Below, in pieces: positions 8,234 to 15,730 of a stretch of 19,703 nucleotides of DNA (position 1 is its first letter; every line of letters starts with the position of its first letter). Source of the DNA: Fidelibacterota bacterium UBA7303 (GTDB taxonomy: Bacteria; Fidelibacterota; Marinisomatia; Marinisomatales; UBA1611); contig DKQR01000137.1 of the NCBI GenBank assembly GCA_002471805.1, positions 1-19,703 on the forward strand, in the 5' to 3' direction. The notes under the pieces are model-generated. The model was not told the origin of the DNA. It did not search any database and saw only the letters and a program-made list of their open reading frames with translations. Position numbers and translations under genes: made by a program.

Positions 8234-8749
8234 ATGGAATGGCTTTTTCTACTGCTGTTTTACGCTTTATCTGTTTATTTGAAAAAGAGACAGCAGAAGG
8301 CAGCACATAAGGAAATTGAGGATGACCCTGACTGGGATCCTGAAGAAAAACCAGAAACTGTTAAGGGTGTAGATTTATTAGAAAAATTTCTTACATCCCA
8401 GGGACTTATTGAACAGGAGGCAGTTACCAAAAGAAAAGCTTTTCTTCTTGAACAGGAAGCAGTTTCCGAAAAACCCGGATCGGAAGAAAGTTCAGAAATT
8501 GATTTTGAGCCAGTTTCTGAAGATCAAATAACCCCAGTACCGAAAGATCTGGAATTTATTAATCATGGTGAAATTGAAAGACGTGAGAAAGACCGTCGTT
8601 CCACAGATCGGGATCATAAAATCCTCAAGCCCGTCACACGTGATCATGAAAAACTAAAACAAATATTTGATTCACCTGATTCCTTGAAACGGGGAATCAT
8701 TATAAAGGAAATTTTAGATAAACCGCTGGCTCTAAGAAAAAATAGGTAG
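8234..8749 (+). CDS. Small membrane-anchored protein of unknown function
   Basis: A 171-residue protein with one N-terminal membrane helix (about 1-16), then a basic KKRQQK stretch suggesting a cytoplasmic C-terminus. Residues 28-125 are a highly charged, acidic and low-complexity linker. The C-terminal 25 residues (SPDSLKRGIIIKEILDKPLALR) look like a compact conserved helix. Endings of this kind (an Ile-rich helix, EIL, then P.ALR) occur in short uncharacterised proteins of FCB-group bacteria, from memory. The linker carries two copies of an EQEAV segment 13 residues apart. It starts one base after the methyltransferase stop and is last in the unit. Its stop is separated by one base from the convergent coaE stop. 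I assign no function; a membrane tether for a partner protein is one possibility. Confidence 0.75.
   Translation: MEWLFLLLFYALSVYLKKRQQKAAHKEIEDDPDWDPEEKPETVKGVDLLEKFLTSQGLIEQEAVTKRKAFLLEQEAVSEKPGSEESSEIDFEPVSEDQITPVPKDLEFINHGEIERREKDRRSTDRDHKILKPVTRDHEKLKQIFDSPDSLKRGIIIKEILDKPLALRKNR
8411..8467 (+). repeat. Direct repeat with a central 16-base palindrome
   Basis: An 18-base segment at 8411-8428 recurs at 8450-8467 with two mismatches, spaced by exactly 13 codons. Both copies encode EQEAV. Between them lies the perfect palindrome AAGAAAAGCTTTTCTT at 8431-8446. The sequence is inside a low-complexity coding linker, so slippage is the simplest origin. Confidence 0.7.
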
Positions 8750-8750
8750 T

Positions 8751-9344
8751 CTATAATAGTTTATCAAAGATAAGCCTGGCTTCCTGCCTTACCGAATCTT
8801 CCGTACTGTTATTCTGGATCACAAAATCGGCCAAATGAATCTTGTCTTCTTCAGGCCATTGTAAATCAACCCGCTGTAAAAACTCTTCTCTGGTCAGCCC
8901 GCCGCGCTGCATAACTCTTTCTGTTCTCAGTCCCATCCGGGAGGTGACAACAATGACATAATCCATATGGGTATCGGCCCCCGATTCATAGATCAGGGCC
9001 GCGTCCAATACAAATAGATTGTTATTGCCCTTTTTAGTGATTTTATCAAACCGAGCATCTATTTCACGAAATATATAGGGGTGGATTGTTGTATTTATTC
9101 TAAGTTGATGGTATTCATCTTGGAAAGCAATCCGTGACAATTTTTTCTTATCGATCTTATTATCAAGACCCAGAACATCCGTACCAAATTCAGCAATGAT
9201 TTCACTCTGGGCAGTTTCATTTTCTCTCAGAATCTTTTTTGCTTCCTCATCCGCATCAAAAATGTAAGCCCCCCATTCTGAAAAACTAGCACTGACAACA
9301 CTTTTCCCGCAGCCTATTCCACCTGTTAACCCAATTTTAAGCAT
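8751..9344 (-). CDS. coaE: Dephospho-CoA kinase
   Basis: Phosphorylates the 3'-hydroxyl of dephospho-CoA with ATP, the last step of coenzyme A synthesis, in the cytoplasm. The 197-residue length is typical. The P-loop GGIGCGKS is at residues 8-15, DADEEAKKIL at 30-39 matches the family DAD.IAH block, and the C-terminal RVMQRGGLTREEF and FVIQNNST segments match the lid and the IxN motif. It is the last gene of the eight-gene leftward unit, one base after the adk stop. No Shine-Dalgarno sequence is visible before the ATG. No terminator hairpin is seen at its 3' end, where the convergent gene ends one base away. Confidence 0.97.
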   Translation of the reverse strand: MLKIGLTGGIGCGKSVVSASFSEWGAYIFDADEEAKKILRENETAQSEIIAEFGTDVLGLDNKIDKKKLSRIAFQDEYHQLRINTTIHPYIFREIDARFDKITKKGNNNLFVLDAALIYESGADTHMDYVIVVTSRMGLRTERVMQRGGLTREEFLQRVDLQWPEEDKIHLADFVIQNNSTEDSVRQEARLIFDKLL

Positions 9345-9345
9345 A

Positions 9346-9906
9346 TTATTTTAATACGTTTAAGATACGATCTGTTATTTCAGCGATCTTGCCAAGGCCG
9401 TCCACATCCCTGAGAACGCCTTTTGACCGGTAAAAGTCTAATAAAGGTGCCGTCTGCTCCCAATAAATATTTTGCCGATTTCGAATTATTTCAGGTGTAT
9501 CATCACTGCGTCCAGAATCCTGCCCTCGTTTGACCAGCCTGTTTACCAATTCATTCTCATCTGCAGTCAAGCTGATCACTGCGGCCAGTTTGTGATCAAG
9601 ATCAGTCATAATCTTCTCCAATCCTTCCGCTTGAGGAATTGTCCTTGGAAAACCATCCAGCAAGTATCCTTTTACACAGTCCGGTTTTGTGATGCGCTCC
9701 TGCACGATTTTCAGCAGCACCTCATCCGGCACCAGCCTACCTGCATTCATATAGGTTTTGGCCTCCGTACCGATGCTGGATCGGGCTTCTATCTCTGATC
9801 GCAGGATATCACCTGTGGATAAATGAGCAATATCGAAATAATCTCTGATTCGCCCAGCCTGAGTTCCTTTGCCAACTCCAGGAGGCCCCATAATCAACAA
9901 TTTCAT
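9346..9906 (-). CDS. adk: Adenylate kinase, short-LID type
   Basis: Interconverts ATP + AMP and 2 ADP in the cytoplasm. The 186 residues include the P-loop GPPGVGKGT at 7-15, LSTGDILR at 29-36 in the AMP-binding part, and LLDGFPRT at 82-89. The LID is only about ten residues (RGQDSGRSDD, about 127-136) with no zinc-type cysteines, so this is the short-LID form rather than the roughly 215-residue zinc or long-LID form. Placement is also not the common secY-adk-map ribosomal setting but between nupC and coaE. AAGGA lies upstream but rather far from the ATG. A second, long-LID copy elsewhere in the genome cannot be excluded. Confidence 0.97.
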   Translation of the reverse strand: MKLLIMGPPGVGKGTQAGRIRDYFDIAHLSTGDILRSEIEARSSIGTEAKTYMNAGRLVPDEVLLKIVQERITKPDCVKGYLLDGFPRTIPQAEGLEKIMTDLDHKLAAVISLTADENELVNRLVKRGQDSGRSDDTPEIIRNRQNIYWEQTAPLLDFYRSKGVLRDVDGLGKIAEITDRILNVLK

Positions 9907-9923
9907 GGTAATTGGTTCCTTTT

Positions 9924-11147
9924 TTAAATCAATATTCCTGCTATTGTAGCTGTCAGCCAGGAAGCCAGTGCTCCCCCTATCATAGCTTTAAAAGCAAGCT
10001 TTGAAAGATCTTTTCTTCTTTCTGGAGCCATACCCCCGATTCCGCCCAGCTGAATTCCTATGGATCCAAAATTAGCGAAACCGCACAGTGCGTAACTGGC
10101 AATGATTGCTGTGCGTTCGGATATTCCGCCATTATTGATTATTTCACCCAGATTTGAATAGGCAATTAATTCTGTTAATACGATTTTTTCACCCATTAGG
10201 GTGCCCATGATTCTCGCTTCATCCCAGGGAATTCCCATAGACCAAGCTATGGGTTGAAAGACAAAACCCATCATTTCCTGCATGGTTGTATCAATAAAAT
10301 AGCCCAGTGTAAAATTTATCATGGTAATAATAGATACAAATGCAACCAGCATGGCTCCTACATTGGCAGCTAATTTCAATCCATCGGTGGCCCCTCTCCC
10401 AAGAGCATCCATGGCATTTGCATCTTGTTTTTCGATGCTAATATGTAAATCACCGATTGTATCTGATTTTTCTGTTTCAGGATAAATTATTTTAGCGATA
10501 ACCAAAGCAGCAGGGGCAGACATGATACTGGCAGCCAGCATATGGCCTGCGATCCCGGGTATAGCATTCAGCCACAAAACATATAGGGCTAAGACAGAAC
10601 CAGCAACTGTAGCAAACCCTCCGGTCATTACTGCAGTTAATTCAGAATTAGTCATGTTTTTAATGAATGGCCGGATTAAAATGGGTGCTTCTGTCTGTCC
10701 CACAAAAATATTAGCTGAAACACTTAATGTTTCAGCGCCGCTCGTTTTCATGGTTTTTTCCATCAGGCGCGCTATCCATTTTACTATAAATTGTATAATT
10801 CCGAAGTGATAGGTAACCGCTATTAAGCTTGAAAAAAATATGATTACCGGCAATGCGCGAAAAGCGAAATTTACCATGGCCTCGTGGTAGCCTACTCCGG
10901 GGACAAATGATTTAAAAAGGAAATCACTTCCTGCATCTGAAAAACTGATCAATTTTTTGAATAATTTATCTATATTGAAAAATTGTTTTTTGATAAATGG
11001 TATTTTTAAAATAATAATACCAAATAAAATCTGTAAACCTAAGCCCCAAATAACGATTCGTGGTTTTATCATGCTACGGTTGTTGGATAGGGTATAGGCA
11101 ATACCCAACAATACCATTATACCGATCAGTCCTATAAATTTTTCCAT
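9924..11147 (-). CDS. nupC: Concentrative nucleoside transporter (CNT/NupC family)
   Basis: Inner-membrane nucleoside symporter driven by H+ or Na+. Hydrophobic helices run along the whole 407 residues. The CNT signature GQTEAPILIRPFI begins at residue 150, and the second conserved block CGFANFGSIGIQLGG lies near 360-375. These Gln-Thr-Glu and Asn/Phe-Ser regions form the nucleoside and cation sites in family structures. I start it at ATG 11147 because this gives a TGATG overlap with the tdk stop and begins directly with the first membrane helix (MEKFIGLIGI). An upstream in-frame start at 11183 would add 12 polar residues and run into tdk. With tdk, udk and cdd it forms a coherent nucleoside-uptake and salvage set. 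Confidence 0.95.
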   Translation of the reverse strand: MEKFIGLIGIMVLLGIAYTLSNNRSMIKPRIVIWGLGLQILFGIIILKIPFIKKQFFNIDKLFKKLISFSDAGSDFLFKSFVPGVGYHEAMVNFAFRALPVIIFFSSLIAVTYHFGIIQFIVKWIARLMEKTMKTSGAETLSVSANIFVGQTEAPILIRPFIKNMTNSELTAVMTGGFATVAGSVLALYVLWLNAIPGIAGHMLAASIMSAPAALVIAKIIYPETEKSDTIGDLHISIEKQDANAMDALGRGATDGLKLAANVGAMLVAFVSIITMINFTLGYFIDTTMQEMMGFVFQPIAWSMGIPWDEARIMGTLMGEKIVLTELIAYSNLGEIINNGGISERTAIIASYALCGFANFGSIGIQLGGIGGMAPERRKDLSKLAFKAMIGGALASWLTATIAGILI

Positions 11148-11710
11148 CAGTCTTCCCTTGGCGCTTGAAAACAATTTCTGCACCGCGCTTCATACTTGTC
11201 CAATTCGCCAATAACCACTTGTCCTGAGTCTGATGATGTTCGCTGGGTATAAGATGCTGGATTACCGCATTTTACACAAATTGCTCGTAATTTATCCAGA
11301 TAGTCTGCTTCGCACATGATCGCCGGCATAGGACCAAATGGTAATCCGCGATAATCTGTATCCAGCCCAGCGACCACTACACGTTTCCCGCTTTTGGCTA
11401 ACTCCTTACAAGTATTGATGAGGGAGTTGTCAAAAAACTGGGCTTCATCAATTCCAATAACTTCATGCTCTTTAGCAATATCTAAAATATCATTTGGTTC
11501 ATCAATAATATGTGATTCCATTTTTATATGATTGTGGCTAACGATGTGTCCTTCGCTAAACCGGGAATCGATTTTAGGTTTAAATATAGCAATTGACATT
11601 TGAGCAATTTGAGCCCGGCGAAGACGTCGAATCAATTCTTCAGTTTTCCCTGAAAACATACTGCCGCAGATAACTTCAATCCAGCCGGAATTTACCGGAG
11701 TAAGTGTCAT
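11147..11710 (-). CDS. tdk: Thymidine kinase (type II)
   Basis: Phosphorylates thymidine (and deoxyuridine) to the monophosphate using ATP. The 187 residues show the P-loop GSMFSGKT at 16-23, the Walker B-like DEAQFF at 88-93, and a zinc-binding lasso with cysteines at 145, 148, 177 and 180 (CVKC and CRNC). SDSGQVVIG at about 160-168 is the thymidine-binding lasso. This is the TK1-like type, expected to be tetrameric and feedback-inhibited by dTTP. One base separates it from udk upstream, and its stop overlaps nupC. All catalytic residues are intact. Confidence 0.98.
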   Translation of the reverse strand: MTLTPVNSGWIEVICGSMFSGKTEELIRRLRRAQIAQMSIAIFKPKIDSRFSEGHIVSHNHIKMESHIIDEPNDILDIAKEHEVIGIDEAQFFDNSLINTCKELAKSGKRVVVAGLDTDYRGLPFGPMPAIMCEADYLDKLRAICVKCGNPASYTQRTSSDSGQVVIGELDKYEARCRNCFQAPRED

Positions 11711-11711
11711 T

Positions 11712-12326
11712 TTAATTTATGATTGAGTTGATTTTCGTTCTTATGAGATCAACGGCCGCTTTGTTTTGTCCACCTTCCGGGACAATAATATCCGCAAAGT
11801 ATTTGGATGGTTCTACAAATTGTTCATGCATGGGGCGAACTGTTTTTAAGTATTGGTTCACAACCGACTCCATGGTTCGGCCTCGTTCTTTGATGTCCCG
11901 GGTCAGCCTTCTAATGTACCGTATGTCTGCAGGTGTATCGACAAATACCTTTAAAGAAAATAAATTTCTTAGTTGAGTATAATGCAAAACAAGGATGCCT
12001 TCAACCACAATAACATGATGGGGCGTTATGGTGCGATGGTTATCCATACGCACATGAGTGGAAAAATCATAGACGGGAACCTGCACAGAATCTCCGGCTA
12101 AAAGAGATATTAAATGGTTTTCAAACAATGCAATATCAATGGCATCCGGATGGTCATAATTTTGGGCTGTACGTTCTTCATAGAGAATATGGGATAGGTC
12201 TTTGTAATAAGAATCCTGTTCCAGGACTATCACTTCTCCTGTGCCATAATCAGCGAGGATTCCTTTCGCCAGGGATGTTTTTCCGGATCCGGTACCCCCG
12301 GCAATGCCGATGAGAACTGAATTCAT
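11712..12326 (-). CDS. udk: Uridine kinase
   Basis: Phosphorylates uridine and cytidine to UMP and CMP with ATP or GTP. At 204 residues it has the normal bacterial length. The P-loop GGTGSGKTS is at residues 10-18, EQDSYYKD at 36-43 and NYDHPDAID at 56-64 are the nucleoside-binding blocks, and RDIKERGR (about 145-152) is the arginine-rich lid. The ATG overlaps the cdd stop in an ATGA junction (12323-12326), indicating translational coupling. No Shine-Dalgarno sequence is seen. Together with cdd it channels cytidine to UMP. Confidence 0.98.
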   Translation of the reverse strand: MNSVLIGIAGGTGSGKTSLAKGILADYGTGEVIVLEQDSYYKDLSHILYEERTAQNYDHPDAIDIALFENHLISLLAGDSVQVPVYDFSTHVRMDNHRTITPHHVIVVEGILVLHYTQLRNLFSLKVFVDTPADIRYIRRLTRDIKERGRTMESVVNQYLKTVRPMHEQFVEPSKYFADIIVPEGGQNKAAVDLIRTKINSIIN

Positions 12327-12706
12327 AATAATTTCGATTTGTCAAACGCATCCGGCAGCAGATCCTTCGATGAAATTGTTTTAACACATTCCTGTTCATT
12401 GCAAATGTGGATGGGAATATCGCTGCACAATTCCCAAATCACTTGGCGGCACGCACCACAGGGCATACCGCTGTTATGGGTGGCAATGGCCATGGATCTG
12501 AACGAAGTATGCCCTGCGGCTACAGCACGAAACAGGGCAACCCGCTCGGCACAGCAGGTAAGACCATAGCTGGATGATTCCACATTACAGCCGCCAATAA
12601 TTTCACCGGACTGTGTTTCTACAGCGGCACCTACCCTGTAATTTGAAAATGGCGCATGGGCCCTGGACCGCATGGCAATCGCTTTGTTTATAACCGCTTC
12701 TTTCAT
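12323..12706 (-). CDS. cdd: Cytidine deaminase (tetrameric type)
   Basis: Deaminates cytidine and deoxycytidine to uridine and deoxyuridine. Starting at ATG 12706 the protein has 127 residues, the usual size of tetrameric CDA. The zinc site is Cys52 in CAE with catalytic Glu54, plus Cys83 and Cys86 in PCGACRQV. NVESSSYG at 41-48 is the substrate loop. The chosen start forms an ATGA overlap with the rhomboid stop (12703-12706). A longer in-frame start at 12850 would add 48 residues, unlike CDA, that lie within the rhomboid gene, so it is rejected. Coupled at its 3' end to udk by another ATGA. Confidence 0.97.
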   Translation of the reverse strand: MKEAVINKAIAMRSRAHAPFSNYRVGAAVETQSGEIIGGCNVESSSYGLTCCAERVALFRAVAAGHTSFRSMAIATHNSGMPCGACRQVIWELCSDIPIHICNEQECVKTISSKDLLPDAFDKSKLL

Positions 12707-13356
12707 CTTATCTCTAGGCGCAGATTCTGGAAACGCCGGAGCAATCCTATTCCGGAAATAAATCCACCAACATGGGCAAACCAGGCCACTCCGCCGGTTG
12801 TATCCACACCCAATGTACCAAGACCGCCAGACAGTTGCATTAAAAACCACAGTCCCAGCACAATTTGGGCCGGCACAGCAATGGTGGTGATAAAAATAAA
12901 AATGACCAATATATGAACACGGGCTTTGGGAAACTGGATCATGTAAGCGCCTAGAACGCCGGCAATAGCACCGCTGGCGCCTATCATGGGGACCTGGGAG
13001 GAGGGTGATATCAGGAATTGACCAAGGGCCGCCCCAATCCCGCAGACCATATAAAACATAAAATATTTCAGGTGCCCCAAGACACTTTCCACATTATCGC
13101 CAAAAAGCCACAGAAACCACATATTGCCCACAATGTGAGCGAGGCCCCCGTGTATGAACATAGATGTGATTATGGTAATTACATTGAATTCTGCTGGTAC
13201 AAAGCCAAAAGTAAATACGACAGCTATGCCCAAGTCAGGGTCAGAAAAAGAGACAAGTATCTGTCCCAGAAAAACAAGAATGTTAAGCCCTAGGATACCG
13301 TATGTCACATAGGGAACCAGAACCCTGGGGTTGTCGTCTTTGTAGGGGAAAAACAT
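12703..13356 (-). CDS. Rhomboid-family intramembrane serine protease
   Basis: A 217-residue polytopic inner-membrane protein with about six helices. The catalytic Ser128 is in GASGAIAG (126-133) and the catalytic His195 is in WFAHVGGFISG (192-202). The HGGLAHIVGNMWFLWLFGDNVE region at 69-90 supplies the conserved His74 and Asn78 and the loop-1 region. Both members of the Ser-His dyad are present, so activity is expected. Bacterial substrates are mostly unknown. Its ATG overlaps the stop of the M23 peptidase gene by one base (TAATG) and its own stop overlaps cdd, so it is locked into the operon between an envelope peptidase and nucleoside salvage genes. Such links often reflect operon packing rather than shared function. 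Confidence 0.95.
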   Translation of the reverse strand: MFFPYKDDNPRVLVPYVTYGILGLNILVFLGQILVSFSDPDLGIAVVFTFGFVPAEFNVITIITSMFIHGGLAHIVGNMWFLWLFGDNVESVLGHLKYFMFYMVCGIGAALGQFLISPSSQVPMIGASGAIAGVLGAYMIQFPKARVHILVIFIFITTIAVPAQIVLGLWFLMQLSGGLGTLGVDTTGGVAWFAHVGGFISGIGLLRRFQNLRLEIR

Positions 13357-15611
13357 TAATAAATAGAAAAAAAGGCCGTTTTGGATGCGTTGTTGCCAAA
13401 ACGGTCACGAACTGTAAAATTTATCTGGTGCGGACCATCTTTTAGTGGTTGTTGAAAAACATAGGATATTTCTTTTTTGACAGGCTGATAAGCGATATAG
13501 AGCGGCCGGCCGTTTAAGGTGAGTTCGAAGGATGTTTCCTCTGGTTCAATCCCGGAAATTTTATCATCCACAGTTATGCGGATATCCTTTACATCCCCGG
13601 TTTTATAGCCGGCGCCATTTCCGGGATGCATGCTCACAATCACAGGCGGTTCCAGGTCCTGAATTACCGTAACAGCGTCAAAACGGGCCAGGGAAGCGGT
13701 GAGGATCTGTTTCCTGCGGTTGTTCTCTGTGGGTATGTAGGTCCACTGTTCTTCCTTGCCATCGTAATAATAGATACCAAGATTAGAATGTTCCACCAGA
13801 TCAAAATCGTAGCGAATTGCAATTTTGAATTCATCTCTCAAGGGTATATTGAAAGGCTGTAACTGGTAAACGGAAGACAAGTGGAATCCTTCTTTTACAG
13901 GTGCGTACTCTTTTACCTTTTCGATCCAAACAACATTAGTCTGGTATAATGTTTGGGGCAGAATCTGAACAGAACAATTCTTATCCTGTGAGATGGCAAC
14001 GATCTCCTGGCCCGGCTCTGCCACGGCGAACCTAAAATGAAACCGCGTCTCCCGTGACAGCCCTTCATGGGACAATTCTGCATCAATGTATTTGATTCCC
14101 GTTACATGCCGGTGGGGCAGCATCTCCGAAAGAAAAACATTCGGCTGGACCTGGTTTAAAGGGAAAGACTGGAATGTATTGTTGTCTGCAAGTTTGATGG
14201 AAACATTTGCGGGCACGTACTGGTCCAGCTGCACCTGAAAGAATATACCCCGTTCTGTTTCCGAAACTTCCAGGTCCGGCAGGATGTCGATCACGCTATA
14301 GTCCGATTCAAAAGTTGTCCAGTGGAAAGGCTCCGCCATACCACCCAGTTGATTGATGGCAATGATCTGCAGAATCCGATTTTTTATCTCTTTCAAGGGC
14401 AGGGTGATATGGAGATCCTTTTTTACCTGCTCCGCGTGAAGAAATTCAATCTTTTTATCCGGAAAACCGTAAGGTGTAAAACCATAGACAACCGCATCTT
14501 GGATAGGGAGGCCTCCCCGCTTGGGGCTGATGTCCAGCGTAAGCACCATATCGTTACGCAGTATTTCCTGGACATCGACTGTCATGGGAAAAGTGCCGGC
14601 AACGACTCCCCGTATCACTGCTTTGTTTTCAGCGGCATCATAAATATTAATTTCCACAGAATGGAACCCTGGCTGCGGGCGGATAACACCGGACTCTGCT
14701 GTTCTATGCAATGACATTCTGGGATGTTCGGGCAAACGGTAAAGTTTCTGGTATTCTCCCAGGTTTTTCCGCTTCAGGCTATAATGAATAACAGTGTTGG
14801 CGTGACTGCCTTGGGAAAAGGGAATTTTATCATAGCGCAGTTCAAACTCTATTTTACCATCAAAGATCAACTCTGCCCGGTGAAACTGATACACGTTATT
14901 TGCACCCTGGCGCTTGTCTACCGCTTCGATGGCAAAAGCGAATTCTCCAAAGACACTCACAGTATCGGCGAAATAATACACACCGGATCTATCTCTGTAC
15001 AGGGGGAAGGTTTGAACCAATGGACTGGCGTTGACCAGGGTTTCCTGTGACAGGGGAACCAGGGCAATATTTCTAGGAGTCGGCGTCACATTGTCCGGCA
15101 GGTCGAAAGCAAAAGCAAGGGGGTTTAAAGGTTCACTGCCTGGTGTACGGTATTCATAGTGAATGTGAGGCGCGAAAGATGAACCGGTATTTCCTGAATA
15201 GCCGATTAGATCACCTTTCGTTACCGGAAATTCCCTGCTGGAAAAATTTGCATTCACCACATAACTCCTTCTTTTGGCCTGCTGCAGCCGCCAGACCTTT
15301 TCCAATACAGGTGTAAATTTTTCCATATGTCCATAGACAATTTCATTCCCGCTGGTGGTTTTGATATAAAGAGCTTTCCCATACCCGCTGTAATTGGAGA
15401 CCATACGGCTTATATAACCGTCGTGGGAAGCAACAATTTTGTGACCCGTGGTACCCCTGGTTTTAATATCCAGGCCCATATGGAAATGATCATCACGATT
15501 TTCACCAAAATTTGATGAAAATGACCTGCTGGCCCGGGTGGGCCATTCTGCGGTCTGGCTGAAAGCGGAGACAACCAGGATCAGGGCTGTTAAAAATAAA
15601 GGTCGGTTCAT
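13356..15611 (-). CDS. Secreted M23-family peptidase with long Ig-like C-terminal region
   Basis: A 751-residue exported protein. The signal peptide is residues 1-19 (MNRPLFLTALILVVSAFSQ). The LytM/M23 metallopeptidase domain spans about 30-165: the zinc ligands are His44 and Asp48 (HxxxD in HMGLDI) and His151 in HIH, with His95 (VYGH) and His149 completing the site, so it looks catalytically intact. There is a 15-20 residue insertion near 103-120. The remaining roughly 580 residues are beta-rich. The last 90 residues (from PPVIVSMHPGNGAG) resemble an Ig-like domain ending in DRFGNNASKTAFFSIY. M23 enzymes cut peptidoglycan cross-bridges or, when degenerate, activate amidases. The large C-terminal region may bind cell-wall or outer-membrane partners. 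It is the first gene of the leftward unit. Confidence 0.93.
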   Translation of the reverse strand: MNRPLFLTALILVVSAFSQTAEWPTRASRSFSSNFGENRDDHFHMGLDIKTRGTTGHKIVASHDGYISRMVSNYSGYGKALYIKTTSGNEIVYGHMEKFTPVLEKVWRLQQAKRRSYVVNANFSSREFPVTKGDLIGYSGNTGSSFAPHIHYEYRTPGSEPLNPLAFAFDLPDNVTPTPRNIALVPLSQETLVNASPLVQTFPLYRDRSGVYYFADTVSVFGEFAFAIEAVDKRQGANNVYQFHRAELIFDGKIEFELRYDKIPFSQGSHANTVIHYSLKRKNLGEYQKLYRLPEHPRMSLHRTAESGVIRPQPGFHSVEINIYDAAENKAVIRGVVAGTFPMTVDVQEILRNDMVLTLDISPKRGGLPIQDAVVYGFTPYGFPDKKIEFLHAEQVKKDLHITLPLKEIKNRILQIIAINQLGGMAEPFHWTTFESDYSVIDILPDLEVSETERGIFFQVQLDQYVPANVSIKLADNNTFQSFPLNQVQPNVFLSEMLPHRHVTGIKYIDAELSHEGLSRETRFHFRFAVAEPGQEIVAISQDKNCSVQILPQTLYQTNVVWIEKVKEYAPVKEGFHLSSVYQLQPFNIPLRDEFKIAIRYDFDLVEHSNLGIYYYDGKEEQWTYIPTENNRRKQILTASLARFDAVTVIQDLEPPVIVSMHPGNGAGYKTGDVKDIRITVDDKISGIEPEETSFELTLNGRPLYIAYQPVKKEISYVFQQPLKDGPHQINFTVRDRFGNNASKTAFFSIY

Positions 15612-15730
15612 GGAATGAAGCTGGGGGGCAATTTATTCAGATGAACAGGGGGTTATCAATGAGTGATTTGTTTCATCTTTCTTCTTGTGTAAAATTAAGA
15701 AATAATTCTAAACCATAATCCGGAGGTATA
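15612..15730. promoter_or_regulatory. Divergent intergenic region with tentative promoters
   Basis: This 119-base gap separates the leftward M23-salvage operon from a rightward outer-membrane-like gene, so it should hold promoters for both. Rightward, TTGTTT (15668-15673), 16 bases, then TAAAAT (15690-15695) is a candidate. Leftward, TTGATA (15659-15654), 16 bases, then AATAAA (15637-15632) is a weaker one. A clear GGAGG (15721-15725) precedes the rightward ATG. Both promoter calls are by eye. Confidence 0.35.

Noticed and set aside
11148..11183. Longer NupC start at 11183
   Set aside because: It would add 12 polar residues ahead of the first membrane helix and run into tdk, whereas ATG 11147 forms a TGATG junction.
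12707..12850. N-terminal extension of cytidine deaminase from an upstream ATG
   Set aside because: The extra 48 residues lie wholly inside the rhomboid gene in another frame, do not resemble deaminase sequence, and the ATG at 12706 gives the normal length and an ATGA junction.
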